Assembly: GCA_029204225.1 (NCBI GenBank) | Contig: CM055096.1 | Coordinates: 76,847,024-76,911,023, forward strand | Direction: 5' to 3' | Length of the DNA stretch: 64,000 bases | Origin: Diphasiastrum complanatum | Taxonomy: Eukaryota > Streptophyta > Lycopodiopsida > Lycopodiales > Lycopodiaceae | Part shown: positions 55,586 to 64,000 of the stretch, piece after piece | Numbering within the stretch: the stretch's first letter is position 1 | Layout of the letters: the number at the start of each line of letters is the position of its first letter | Notes under the pieces: generated by a model | What the model saw: the letters and a program-made list of their open reading frames with translations, nothing else | The model's database searches: none | What the model was told of the DNA's origin: nothing | Position numbers and translations under genes: made by a program

Positions 55586-58500
55586 CTCGGGTGCTAGTTC
55601 ACACATGACTAGTAAAAGGGAGTTTTTCTCTTCTCTCTTATCTTATGATGGACCTATAAAGTCTATCTATACAGCAAATGATGAAGCTTGTAAGATTGAA
55701 GGAGTTGGTAGCATTCCCCTTTGCTTAGGATCTTCCAAAAAGATCAACATAGAAGGTGTTTTGTACATTCCTACAATAACAAAGAATCTACTAAGTGTTG
55801 GCCAAATGGTAGACAATGGTTTCAATGTTGACTTTGCTTCAAATGAATGTTTCATCAAGAAGAAGGGTAAGATAGTGGCTAAGGGCACTAGACTTGACAA
55901 ACTTTATAAGTTGGATGCATTTGTGGATACTAATGTTGTCATGTTGGCCGAGAAGAGCAAGATATCTACCTTTACTTTATGGCACAAAAGACTTGGACAT
56001 GTCAACTCGGGTTCCATGGAGGCTATGATCAAGGAGGAGTATGCTTTAGGCCTACCAAGGTCTATTGGGAAGGAAGACAAGGTTTGTGAAGCTTGTGCCT
56101 TATCCAAGGCACATAATAAAGTGTTTCCTAACTCCATCACAAAGTCATCTCATCCTCTTGAACTCATACACTCAGATGTGCACATTGCTAGCACCAAATC
56201 TAATGGAGGTTCATCCATGTTTTTAACCTTCATTGATGACTACTCAAGATATTGTTGGGTGTTCTTACTTTCCCTCAAGTCTCAAGTATTTGATACTTTT
56301 GTAAAGTTCAAGTTGTTTGTGGAAAAGCATCATAATCTTAGCATCAAGATTCTTAGAAGTGACAATGGTGGAGAATTCATCTCCAATGAGTTCAAGGCCT
56401 TTTGTGAGGAGGAAGGGATTAAGAAAGAGACTTCTTGTCCTTACACTCCTCAACAAAATGGAGTTGCTGAAAGAAGGAATAGAACATTATGTGAATGTTC
56501 TAAGGCTTTAAGATTAGATGCTTGTTTGCCCAAATCCTTTTGGGGTGAGTCTCTTGTATGTGCAAACTACTTGATGAATAGGGTGTCTTGCAAAGCAATT
56601 GAAGGCAAAACTCCTTGTGAGATGTTGTATGGAAAGAAACCCAATCTTAATCACTTGAAAGTTTTTGGGTGTATATGTTATGTGCATGTGCCATTGGAAA
56701 CAAGAACCAAGGAGGATCCATCTTCCACAAGAGGGATCATGCTTGGATATGCAAGCTCAAGCAAGGGCTACAAAGTCTATCTCCCATCCTTGAACAAATT
56801 TGTACTTTCAAGGGATGTCATCTTTGATGAACATCATATGCATATGCTTGAAGAAGGCTCAAGTGCTCCAACAATCAAGAAGAAGATGGCCGAGGAGCAA
56901 GATCTTGGTTTTGAGGAGGAGCTCATGGAGGAGCAAGCACCAAACCCACCTATCACACCAAGGAGATCTTCAAGGGCAAAAGTGGAGCCATCAAGGCTCA
57001 CATATCAAGGCAAAGGACAGCAAGTTGAGGGTATATCATCCACTTCTTATGCTTTATCTAGTTTTGAAGAATTGTCTAATGTTGAAGATGCATTGAACTC
57101 CAAAGAATGGTATAAAGCTATGTTGGATGAGTATGATGCCTTGATTGAGAATGAAACTTGGTTGCTTGTTGAGAGACCTCAAAGGAATGTAATAGGATGC
57201 AAGTGGGTCTTCAAGCTTAAGTTGAATGCAAATGGGAGTGTTAACAAACATAAAGCAAGATTAGTTGCAAAAGGTTATGCTCAAGAGAGAGGGATAGACT
57301 ATGAGGAAACTTTTGCACCCGTGGCCAAGATGGTCACAATAAGACTAATCATTGCACTTGCATCACATTTTGGATGGATTCTATGTCAAATGGATGTCTC
57401 TAATGCTTTCTTGAATGGTTTTTTGGAAGAGGATATCTGTATGGAGCAGCCACAAGGGTTCATCAAGCATGGAATGGAGAACAAAGTATGTCATCTCCAA
57501 AGAAGCATCTACGGCTTGAAGCAAGCCTCGAGATCTTGGAATTCAAGACTACATTGCTATCTTATTTCACTTTCTTTTGTTCAAAGTGAATATGATCCTA
57601 CTCTTTACATTAAGTTTGATGATGTTGGTATTGTACTTTTACTCATTTATGTAGATGACATCATCATTAGTGGAAATAGTGTTGATGGTACTGAACAAAT
57701 CAAGATAGATCTATCGTTAGAGTTCAAGATGGTAGATCTAGGGTGTCTTCACTTCATCTTAGGCATAGAAGTACTTAGAGGTTCTGATTTTATCTTTATA
57801 AGTCAAGTAAACTATGCTCAAAGTCTTTTGAAGAAGTTTAAGATGGAAGTATGCAAAAGTGTTGACACACCAATGGAGCAAGATGTAAAAGTGCCAAATG
57901 AAGATGATGAAAGATCCTTCATGGACATCACTTTGTTTAGGCAACTTATAGGTTCCTTAATGTGGATCACTATAACTAGACCAGATCTTAGCTTTAGTGT
58001 ATGTAGGTTGAGCCAATCCATGCAAAAGCCATTGAATATTCATTGGAAAAAGGCTAAGAGGATTCTAAGATACATCTCGGGTACATTGGATTTTGGGATT
58101 CTATATAGAGGAGATGTGATTAACCTTCATGCATTTAGTGATTCAGATTTTGCAGGGGACAAGAGGGATAGGAAATCAACAAGTGCCTATTCAACTTTCA
58201 TAGGAGAAGGTGTGGTTTCATGGCTTTCAAAAAAGCAAGAAACTATATCTCTATCTTCAACCGAGGCCGAGTACAAAGCTTTGACAACCACTACAAAGGA
58301 GGTACTTTGGATCAAGAGATTATTGGTGGAACTAAAGATCATGGATTCAGAGGAGGCACCAATCATCTACAATGACAATATATCAGCCCAACACCTTGCA
58401 TCTAACCCAATCTTCCATGCAAGATCTAAGCACATTGAGATATGCCATCACTTTGTGAGAGAAATGGTGCAAGCCAAGGAGATTGCTTTGGAGCATGTTC

Positions 58501-58613
58501 CAAGCAATGAATGTGTAGCTGATCTACTTACTAAATTACTTCAAAGGACAACTTTTATGAAGTTCAGATCATCACTTGGAGTGATTAGTAAAGCAATGAT
58601 TGAACCAAGCTAG
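55521..58613 (+). CDS. Copia Pol: protease, integrase, RT, RNase H (1030 aa)
   Basis: The first ATG (55521) may not be used if pol is made by frameshift from gag. Protease WWIDSGASSH with Asp at residue 22. Pre-integrase zinc region HKRLGHVN starts at about 155 with CEACALSK after it. Integrase catalytic Asp 219 (HSDVH), Asp 281 (SDNGGEF) and Glu 317 (VAERRN) have the DD35E spacing. RT has KARLVAKGYAQ, SNAFLNG and the active site YVDD at residues 710-713. RNase H SDSDFAGD then SLSSTEAEYKAL and HARSKHIEI. No internal stop. It copies element RNA to DNA and integrates it. Confidence 0.95.
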   Translation: MRTLSSIFSSTSFKGEDPWWIDSGASSHMTSKREFFSSLLSYDGPIKSIYTANDEACKIEGVGSIPLCLGSSKKINIEGVLYIPTITKNLLSVGQMVDNGFNVDFASNECFIKKKGKIVAKGTRLDKLYKLDAFVDTNVVMLAEKSKISTFTLWHKRLGHVNSGSMEAMIKEEYALGLPRSIGKEDKVCEACALSKAHNKVFPNSITKSSHPLELIHSDVHIASTKSNGGSSMFLTFIDDYSRYCWVFLLSLKSQVFDTFVKFKLFVEKHHNLSIKILRSDNGGEFISNEFKAFCEEEGIKKETSCPYTPQQNGVAERRNRTLCECSKALRLDACLPKSFWGESLVCANYLMNRVSCKAIEGKTPCEMLYGKKPNLNHLKVFGCICYVHVPLETRTKEDPSSTRGIMLGYASSSKGYKVYLPSLNKFVLSRDVIFDEHHMHMLEEGSSAPTIKKKMAEEQDLGFEEELMEEQAPNPPITPRRSSRAKVEPSRLTYQGKGQQVEGISSTSYALSSFEELSNVEDALNSKEWYKAMLDEYDALIENETWLLVERPQRNVIGCKWVFKLKLNANGSVNKHKARLVAKGYAQERGIDYEETFAPVAKMVTIRLIIALASHFGWILCQMDVSNAFLNGFLEEDICMEQPQGFIKHGMENKVCHLQRSIYGLKQASRSWNSRLHCYLISLSFVQSEYDPTLYIKFDDVGIVLLLIYVDDIIISGNSVDGTEQIKIDLSLEFKMVDLGCLHFILGIEVLRGSDFIFISQVNYAQSLLKKFKMEVCKSVDTPMEQDVKVPNEDDERSFMDITLFRQLIGSLMWITITRPDLSFSVCRLSQSMQKPLNIHWKKAKRILRYISGTLDFGILYRGDVINLHAFSDSDFAGDKRDRKSTSAYSTFIGEGVVSWLSKKQETISLSSTEAEYKALTTTTKEVLWIKRLLVELKIMDSEEAPIIYNDNISAQHLASNPIFHARSKHIEICHHFVREMVQAKEIALEHVPSNECVADLLTKLLQRTTFMKFRSSLGVISKAMIEPS

Positions 58614-58616
58614 ATA

Positions 58617-58627
58617 GTGAGGAGGAG
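58617..58627 (+). promoter_or_regulatory. Polypurine tract of the complete copia
   Basis: GTGAGGAGGAG immediately before the 3' LTR, the usual plus-strand primer site. Confidence 0.9.
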
Positions 58628-59310
58628 TGTTAAAAATTCACAATTCTAGCTTGACTAGTTTTGGTCATATGACTTGTAAATAGTTAGATGGTCATGATGT
58701 GGCTTGTCACACGTGCCAAATAGCATAGGATTCCATTCATAAGGATGTTCTCAAGTAGACCTAAGTGTTAGAACCTTTGGAATGAGTCCAAATTATGCTT
58801 AGATACAAGGGAGAAAAAAATAGGAGCTATTTTTGGTAATTTTTGCATTGTTGAGGGATCTCCAAGATTCCAACCCTAACTTGGTAGGGATGAAAGATCC
58901 ACCAAAATTAGCATTAGGGATAGGTTTAGGGCTACTCATACCTGCCCAAAACCGTGATGGATCATGTATATATAGGTGATGATATCTCACCAAAATCAAT
59001 CAAGCAATTTCATGTTTTTTCTCTCATAATGGTGCAATTGCTCTCTATGTTCATAATTGTTTGAGTACTTGTGATTACTAATGATTATAGGATTGAATGT
59101 AGGTCTGGTGTACAGTACTCAGACTATGGGAGGCCGTACTTTCACATGTGTGAAGCCTTCTTCAAGGATTTGGGCCATTTAGTGAGGTTCAAGCATAGAT
59201 TTTTGATGGATTTTGATGGTTCAACTTGTGCTAATCTTATGAAATCATAATCTATTGTTTCCCTCATCATTTCAAGTGTTTTAGGATCCTTATTTGCTGT
59301 AATTTTTACA
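58628..59310 (+). repeat. 3' LTR of the complete copia
   Basis: 683 bp. Differences from the 5' LTR that I can see include ACACATGCC/ACACGTGCC, CTAATTG/CTAAGTG, TTGAGAG/TTGAGGG, CCTTCCC/CCTGCCC, GACTGTG/GACTATG and CACACGTG/CACATGTG. Confidence 0.97.
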
Positions 59311-61143
59311 TCAAGAACCCATCCTTACCTTATCGGACTTTAGCAAACCTTTCAAAATACATACAAACGCGTCGAACTTTGCTATTGGGGCCATGTTGAT
59401 GCAAGACGGAAAACCTGTTGCAAGTTTTTCAAAGAAATTGAGTGACGTAGAGCGACGATGGCCAACTCATGAAAAAGAAATGGTCGCAGTAGTTCAAGTA
59501 GTGGAGCATTGGAGACATTATGTGGCAGGAAAACCCTTTAAGGCGTTCACTGATAATGTATCACTCAAGTACTTCTCAACCCAAGGTATGCTCATGCCAA
59601 AGCAAATGCGATGCCAAAACTTTCTCTCAAAATTCAATATAGACATTGTACACACGGCGGGAAAGAACAATTTGGTGGCGGATGCAGTAAGTAGACAGGA
59701 ACACTTGATGGCAACGGTGACAACTCAGGTGACTGGCCTACTCCAAGAAATCGGAGAGAATTATGGTGCAGATGCGTTGGCGAAGGACTTAATGATCGAA
59801 TTCCAGCTGGGAAAGCCTCATAAACATTTCACTTGGAAAGATCAAATGGTTGTTTATAAACAACACAAAGTATATGTCCCAGACAACATCAACTTGAGGA
59901 AGAAAGTCTTGCGAGAACATCATGACGTATTAGCCGTCGGATATCTAGGGGTGAATCGCATGTATGAACTTCTCAAAAGAGGCTTCTATTGGCCAGGTAT
60001 GTGGGCAGACGTTGAATCTTATGTGCAAACATGCCCGACATGTCAACTGTGAAGGTGGAACCGCTAGCTCCAACAGGACTACTCCAACCATTACCGGTAC
60101 CAGCATACCCATGGGATTCGGTGAGCATGGATTTTATTGTTCAACTACCACGGTGCCAAGGCTTCGACTCAATTTATGTGGTGGTTGACCGCTTTTCAAA
60201 GCAAGTTTATGTGGTACCAACTAAAAGTTCAGTGACAGCTGAAGAAGTGGCAAGGTTATTTTTCAAATGTGTCTTCAAATACCACGGCCTACCTAGAACG
60301 ATTATTTCTGACTGAGACACCAAGTTCATCGGAAAGTTTTGGACTTGTCTATTTCACCTCGTGGGAATTGGACTGAATTTCAGCACTGCATATCGCCCTC
60401 AGACAGATAGGCAAACGGAAGGAGTCAATCGACAGTTTGAACAATATTCACGAAATTATGGCGCTTGGGACCAATCTGATTGGGTCAACTACTTGGATAT
60501 TCTCGAGTTTGCACATAACAACCAAGTGAACAGATCTATTGGAAGGGCATCGATTGTTCCAAGCTCTTTTGTTACAGGCGTGCAAGAAACTCCAGTATCC
60601 ACTGTGGAGGAATTCATCAATGAGTGGCACACAAAGCTGACAGAGGTGAAGTCATTTTTAGAGCAGTCCCAAAGAAGTATGGCAGCTGACGTAAACCCAC
60701 ATCGATGAGAACTGGAATTTGAGGAAGGTGATCAAGTGTGGCTGAACACAAAGAACATTGCGTTACCAAAAGGTTTCTCTCATAAGTTCGTTTGACCCTA
60801 TGCGGGGCCATATTATGTCACCAAGAAGATCAACCCAGTGGCTTACCGATTGGCGCTGCCATCCAGCTTGGATATACACAATGTGTTTCATATCTCATTA
60901 CTCAAACGGTACAAACCAGATGAGCGATTTGATCGGCAACACGAACTTCGTCACCCACCAACGACACTTGATGATATGAAGAGGCAGCTTGTACCTGAAC
61001 AAATATTCACACATAGAAAGCGAATTGGCGTTCAACGTGAATATCTAGTGAAGTGGCTACGGGCTCCACTCATTGAGGCTTCTTGGGAGTACGAAGACAA
61101 ACTTAAGGAGGGAGCTCCTGAAATACTGGCAGATTATCTGTAG
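59311..61143 (+). pseudogene. Chromovirus pol continued: RNase H, integrase, chromodomain
   Basis: Resumes in frame after the target duplication with PILTLSDFSKPFKIHTNASN and RNase H text (FSKKLSDVERRWPTHEKEMV, NNLVADAVSRQEHL). The integrase zinc region REHHDVLAVGYLGVNRMYEL has Tyr in place of the second His, followed by CPTCQ. The catalytic core has MDFIVQLPR, ISD then a TGA stop, and RPQTDRQTEGVNRQ. C-terminal part includes YRLALPSSLDIHNVFHISLL. A chromodomain follows (QREYLVKWLRAPLIEASWEY), the hallmark of chromoviruses, thought to guide integration to marked chromatin. Three in-frame TGA stops (near 60313, 60707 and 60795) block it. Confidence 0.9.
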
Positions 61144-61456
61144 AAGAATCAACGCAATAGTCGTTTTCCCAGATCGGCACACAAAGCACTACCTGGTGGC
61201 ATGTCTCTTGTATGAACACTCATGGCCATTCTAAAGTTCAAGGAACTTCCAGGTATCTTTCTTAAGTTTGTCAATAAATCACTTGCAGCTTTACACAGGT
61301 TTTACGTAAGTGAACTTTATCTATACTTTTCCTGGGCTAGCAATGTATTTTTTAATTCAAAGTTGTTAAGGCCGGTGAATTAAGCCCGTGCCATGCGTCC
61401 TAGGTCTAGTTTGGCCCTGATGAGGACATCAGCTTTTTCAAACGAGGGGAGGATAT
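61144..61456 (+). other. Chromovirus 3' untranslated region and polypurine tract
   Basis: No gene. AACGAGGGGAGGATA at 61441-61455 is the polypurine tract before the LTR. Confidence 0.75.
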
Positions 61457-62331
61457 TGTAAAGCTGACTCAGGTGCACCCAGCGTGCCCTGTAAGACTCT
61501 AAGGGGTGACGCTCCCTAAGGTCCCAGAGCAAGTTAAAACGTCAAGGACTGAGCCTCCGATCTGTGGTGAGCCACTCAAGTAGTCACCAGTCATGAGCTA
61601 GCTCTGGAGCTCGCGACATGGCCTAGTCAGGAAGCAAGTTGATTATGCCGCCGGAACGGCTCCCGGGACCCAAGCTTAATCAGCAAAATAAAAACTACGT
61701 CCTAAAAAGCGTGCTTTACCAGAAAGCACTATGTTTCAGGACAGAGGGGGTGTGCTGAATCACACCAGAACTATAGGGGGAGTCCGGTAGACAGAAACTT
61801 GGGCAGCTCAACCAGCGCCAGGAATCCAGTCGCCAGGTCTCAACTCCCTCTACCAGCACGAGCCAGGCACAATGCCCAGTGTTGGTGGCCCCGAGACTGG
61901 TCAGTCTATGTATGAATGTAACCTCTTCCAGATCTAATAAAGTTGATTCTTGGGGATGATTACCATTTCGGTTTCGCCTCCGGGACTGGTCCAAGTGGAA
62001 GGACCCTTACTACAACCTTTTTGCGTTGCCGGCGCCTAAGGGTCCACGTCACCGACGTGTGGCTTGCCGCTATGCCAATTGGTCAGTTTGGCAACTACTA
62101 TGCCTTGGGTTTCATGTGTGGCTCGTCTTTGCCTTTGGTTACCTTTTGGAGACGGATTCTGAGTTGGCTTTCGGGTTGGTTGGGATCCCAGTTTTCTTAA
62201 GTCTGAATGGTTAAGCTTGTTACGTTTCTGAGTTGGCTTTTACGTAAGTGCATGATGGATGAATGTTAGACTTAAGCGCGTGTTGGGGAAACCGCTCAAG
62301 TCTCAGCGCCCTTTGAGGCGCCGGCGCAACA
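61457..62331 (+). repeat. 3' LTR of the chromovirus, 875 bp
   Basis: TGTAAAGCTGACTCAGG to GCGCAACA. The next bases (CAATC) begin the right inverted arm, so the element inserted into that arm. The 5' LTR is not in the window. It is GC-richer than the copia LTRs. Confidence 0.85.
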
Positions 62332-62869
62332 CAATCCTAAAGGAAAATTTTAAATTTGTGACCAAAAAAAACATTTTAATTTCTCTCATTCTCCTTTCAA
62401 GTAGAAGGGTGATTTTATAGACTGCCTTTCAATTTTTGTTTTGCCTTTTATTGAAAATCAAGTAGGCCTTAGACATGCATTATGCCTTGCAAATGCCAAA
62501 AGAGAGGGAAATCTTACTTTTATCGTTCACTTTCAAGCACAAGGGTAACTTTATAGAGTGCCTTTCAATTGGCACTTAAGGTTATTCCCCCCCTCTATGA
62601 AAGTCAAATAGGCCTTGGCATTGCATTGCACCTGCAAATGCCAAAGCCGTGTGAATGTACATGGGTGATGGCGTCTCATTAATAATCTTTTTGGTGTGCG
62701 GGCCATGTGCCCACTCAAAACAAAGTTTAACTTTGTCACCTTCTTATTAGGATCCCGAATCCAGATCCGTGGCTTGAGCCTTGGCTTGGCTTGGCTCCGC
62801 TACAAGGAACGAAGCTTCCCGCTGTTCTTGCTACGTTCGTTACGATGCTCTCAACATCCCTCGCAGGCC

Positions 62870-63063
62870 CAGGCCCCCTCTCTCTCTCTCCCCTATATGT
62901 ATATATATGCATGTCCGCATCTCTCTCACCCACACTCACTCACTCACTGTATGTGCAGATCGCATACACAGAAGCTAGGCTGCCTTGCCGGATTGACGTT
63001 TAGAATTACCCATCCTTTCTCCTTCGACTCTTAGCGTTCGATCCCATCTCTCGCCTTCCTCAC
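62870..63063 (+). promoter_or_regulatory. Promoter and 5' UTR of nsLTP copy 2
   Basis: CT run 62878-62892, TATA region CTATATGTATATATATGC at 62893-62910, TCACTCACTCACT repeats after it, ATG at 63064. Confidence 0.6.
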
Positions 63064-63706
63064 ATGGCTAATCTCGTTCAGATGCGGGTGGCTATATGCG
63101 CCCTTCTTCTGGCTATGGTAATTGCTAATGCAGTGGCTCAAAATGTTCCTTGCTCTAGTATTCCTAACCCTGTGGACGTTACAGCTTTATCGCCTTGTCT
63201 TAAGTGGCTTCCAGCAAACTTCAACTCGACATCGCCGCTTCCTCCTCCATCAGACTCTTGCTGCAGTATTATTAGAACTTACGTTTCACAGGGTAAGTCT
63301 GATAACGTCTGCTGTGTATTGATATACGTTTCGGGCAAAGTGCACTTCTCTTTCCAACCAGCATTGGCGATTCCTAAGCATTGCGGTGCAGCTGTCCCGT
63401 CCAACTACAAATGCAATAGTAAGAATCATCAGTCTTTACAATCACAAGGTTGAGCAAGCTAGCTTACGTTGTCTGATAAGTGTTTCGTTGTGCGGTGAAG
63501 CTTTGCTCGTTATCATAATTCTCGCTTACTCGTATCCTTTTTCTCTGGTAAACGTGGTCAATGCAGGTTCTTGCGGCTCATGTTTCTTGTTAATACGTTG
63601 CTTGCGTTCTTCCTGTAAAGTTTACGTTAATCAGTGACGTCTTCTGTATCCCTCACTAACCTGTGGCTCTTCAACATTTTCAGATTTTCCTGTACCAGCA
63701 ATATGA
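63064..63706 (+). CDS. Non-specific lipid-transfer protein, copy 2 (two exons)
   Basis: Exon 1 is 63064-63418; the intron 63419-63683 has GTAAGAATC at the donor and ACATTTTCAG at the acceptor; exon 2 is 63684-63706 (encoding FPVPAI and stop). The 125-aa secreted protein has the eight-Cys pattern (30, 45, 66-67, 83-84, 107, 117) and the same VCC in place of CXC as copy 1. In exon 1 I see one silent change (GAC versus GAT for Asp 38), and in exon 2 one silent change (CCA versus CCG). Unspliced, the frame stops at 63453. It is divergently oriented to copy 1. Role: lipid binding or transfer in the cell wall or cuticle, inferred from the family. Confidence 0.82.
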
Positions 63707-64000
63707 GGAATGCAGGAGATCTCGAGTTATTTGTAACCTGACATTTGACGTCCACTACATCATTGCTCTTTTTAAGCTATCTTAGCATGTAATGAACTTT
63801 GACAGTGCCTAGTAAAGACTGCACTTGTTCGTTTGTATTGCAATCCGTATTTTAGGAAAGTAATATTATCCACTACGTCGTTTGTTTCTCAGAGAATAGA
63901 GTGTATTTCATCGCTTATCATTCTGCACTTAAGCTTATGGATATTTTATTTCTTATCAACCAACCATTGATGCTGCCATCTTGAAGGTTGAAAGTTTAGA

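Larger units (their letters stand above)
53150..59315 (+). mobile_element. Complete Ty1/copia element with TSD TCAAG, 6156 bp between duplications
   Basis: LTR-gag-pol-LTR, 53155-59310. The 5-bp target duplication TCAAG is at 53150-53154 and 59311-59315. Both LTRs are 683 bp and differ at about six positions by my reading. The primer-binding site is at 53838-53849 and the purine-rich tract at 58617-58627. All coding domains are present and open. It inserted into the chromovirus pol, which reads on in frame across the site. This is the youngest and most intact element in the window. Confidence 0.97.
62332..64000 (+). repeat. Right arm of inverted duplication carrying nsLTP copy 2
   Basis: Reverse complement of 32384-34034 with few changes, running off the window end. 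The left edge is set by the chromovirus LTR, so the original duplication may have been longer. Confidence 0.9.

Noticed and set aside
62696-63034. Frames upstream of nsLTP copy 2 (and 33381-33670 upstream of copy 1)
   Set aside because: They lie in the promoter and 5' UTR, with CT and TCAC repeats, and differ between copies by frameshifting indels.
63386-63637. 83-aa frame overlapping the nsLTP 3' end
   Set aside because: It covers intron sequence in another frame; the left copy has a stop at the matching place.

Overview
The window is nuclear DNA of a land plant with a repeat-rich genome. The evidence is primer-binding sites matching plant initiator-Met tRNA (TGGTATCAGAGC), many Ty1/copia and Ty3/gypsy polyproteins, a chromodomain-bearing gypsy element, a secreted non-specific lipid-transfer protein (nsLTP) gene with a GT-AG intron, an LRR receptor fragment and a histone H3 pseudogene. 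I cannot name the species. Nothing prokaryotic was seen (no operons, CRISPR or Shine-Dalgarno architecture).

Layout. 1-9.2 kb: the 3' end of a copia element with its LTR, a coiled-coil remnant, a transposase-like remnant beside an array of short palindromes, and a minus-strand gypsy gag-protease gene joined directly to the last codons of pol. 9.2-15.2 kb: LTR pieces, a long (CT)n tract, a GC-rich foldback element, and a copia gag split by a 1.3 kb insert. 15.2-26.8 kb: two unusual copia-derived elements whose frames stay open although integrase and reverse transcriptase are diverged, catalytically altered or replaced. One carries a MITE-like insertion. 26.8-31.6 kb: degenerate minus-strand copia and gypsy pieces. 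32.2-34.0 kb: a tRNA-derived SINE-like insertion and the first nsLTP gene. 34.7-41.2 kb: an LRR fragment, unrecognised coding remnants, and an LTR element with an unrecognised internal ORF. 41.9-51.3 kb: an LTR with a giant (CT)n tract, a CENH3-like histone pseudogene, and a copia element (44381-49637, TSD CAAAG) nested in a minus-strand copia. 52.6-62.3 kb: a 5'-truncated chromovirus whose pol is split by a complete copia element (53155-59310, TSD TCAAG, two 683-bp LTRs, full gag and pol). 62.3-64 kb: an inverted, nearly identical second copy of the nsLTP gene and its flanks.

The only intact host-type genes are the two nsLTP copies. They are divergently oriented about 30 kb apart, inside inverted arms of at least 1.65 kb. 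Almost everything between them is transposable-element sequence. The complete copia is the only element here that looks capable of autonomous movement. The 15-26 kb and 43-51 kb elements look like non-autonomous partners that keep novel open frames, and these are the best candidates for something undescribed.
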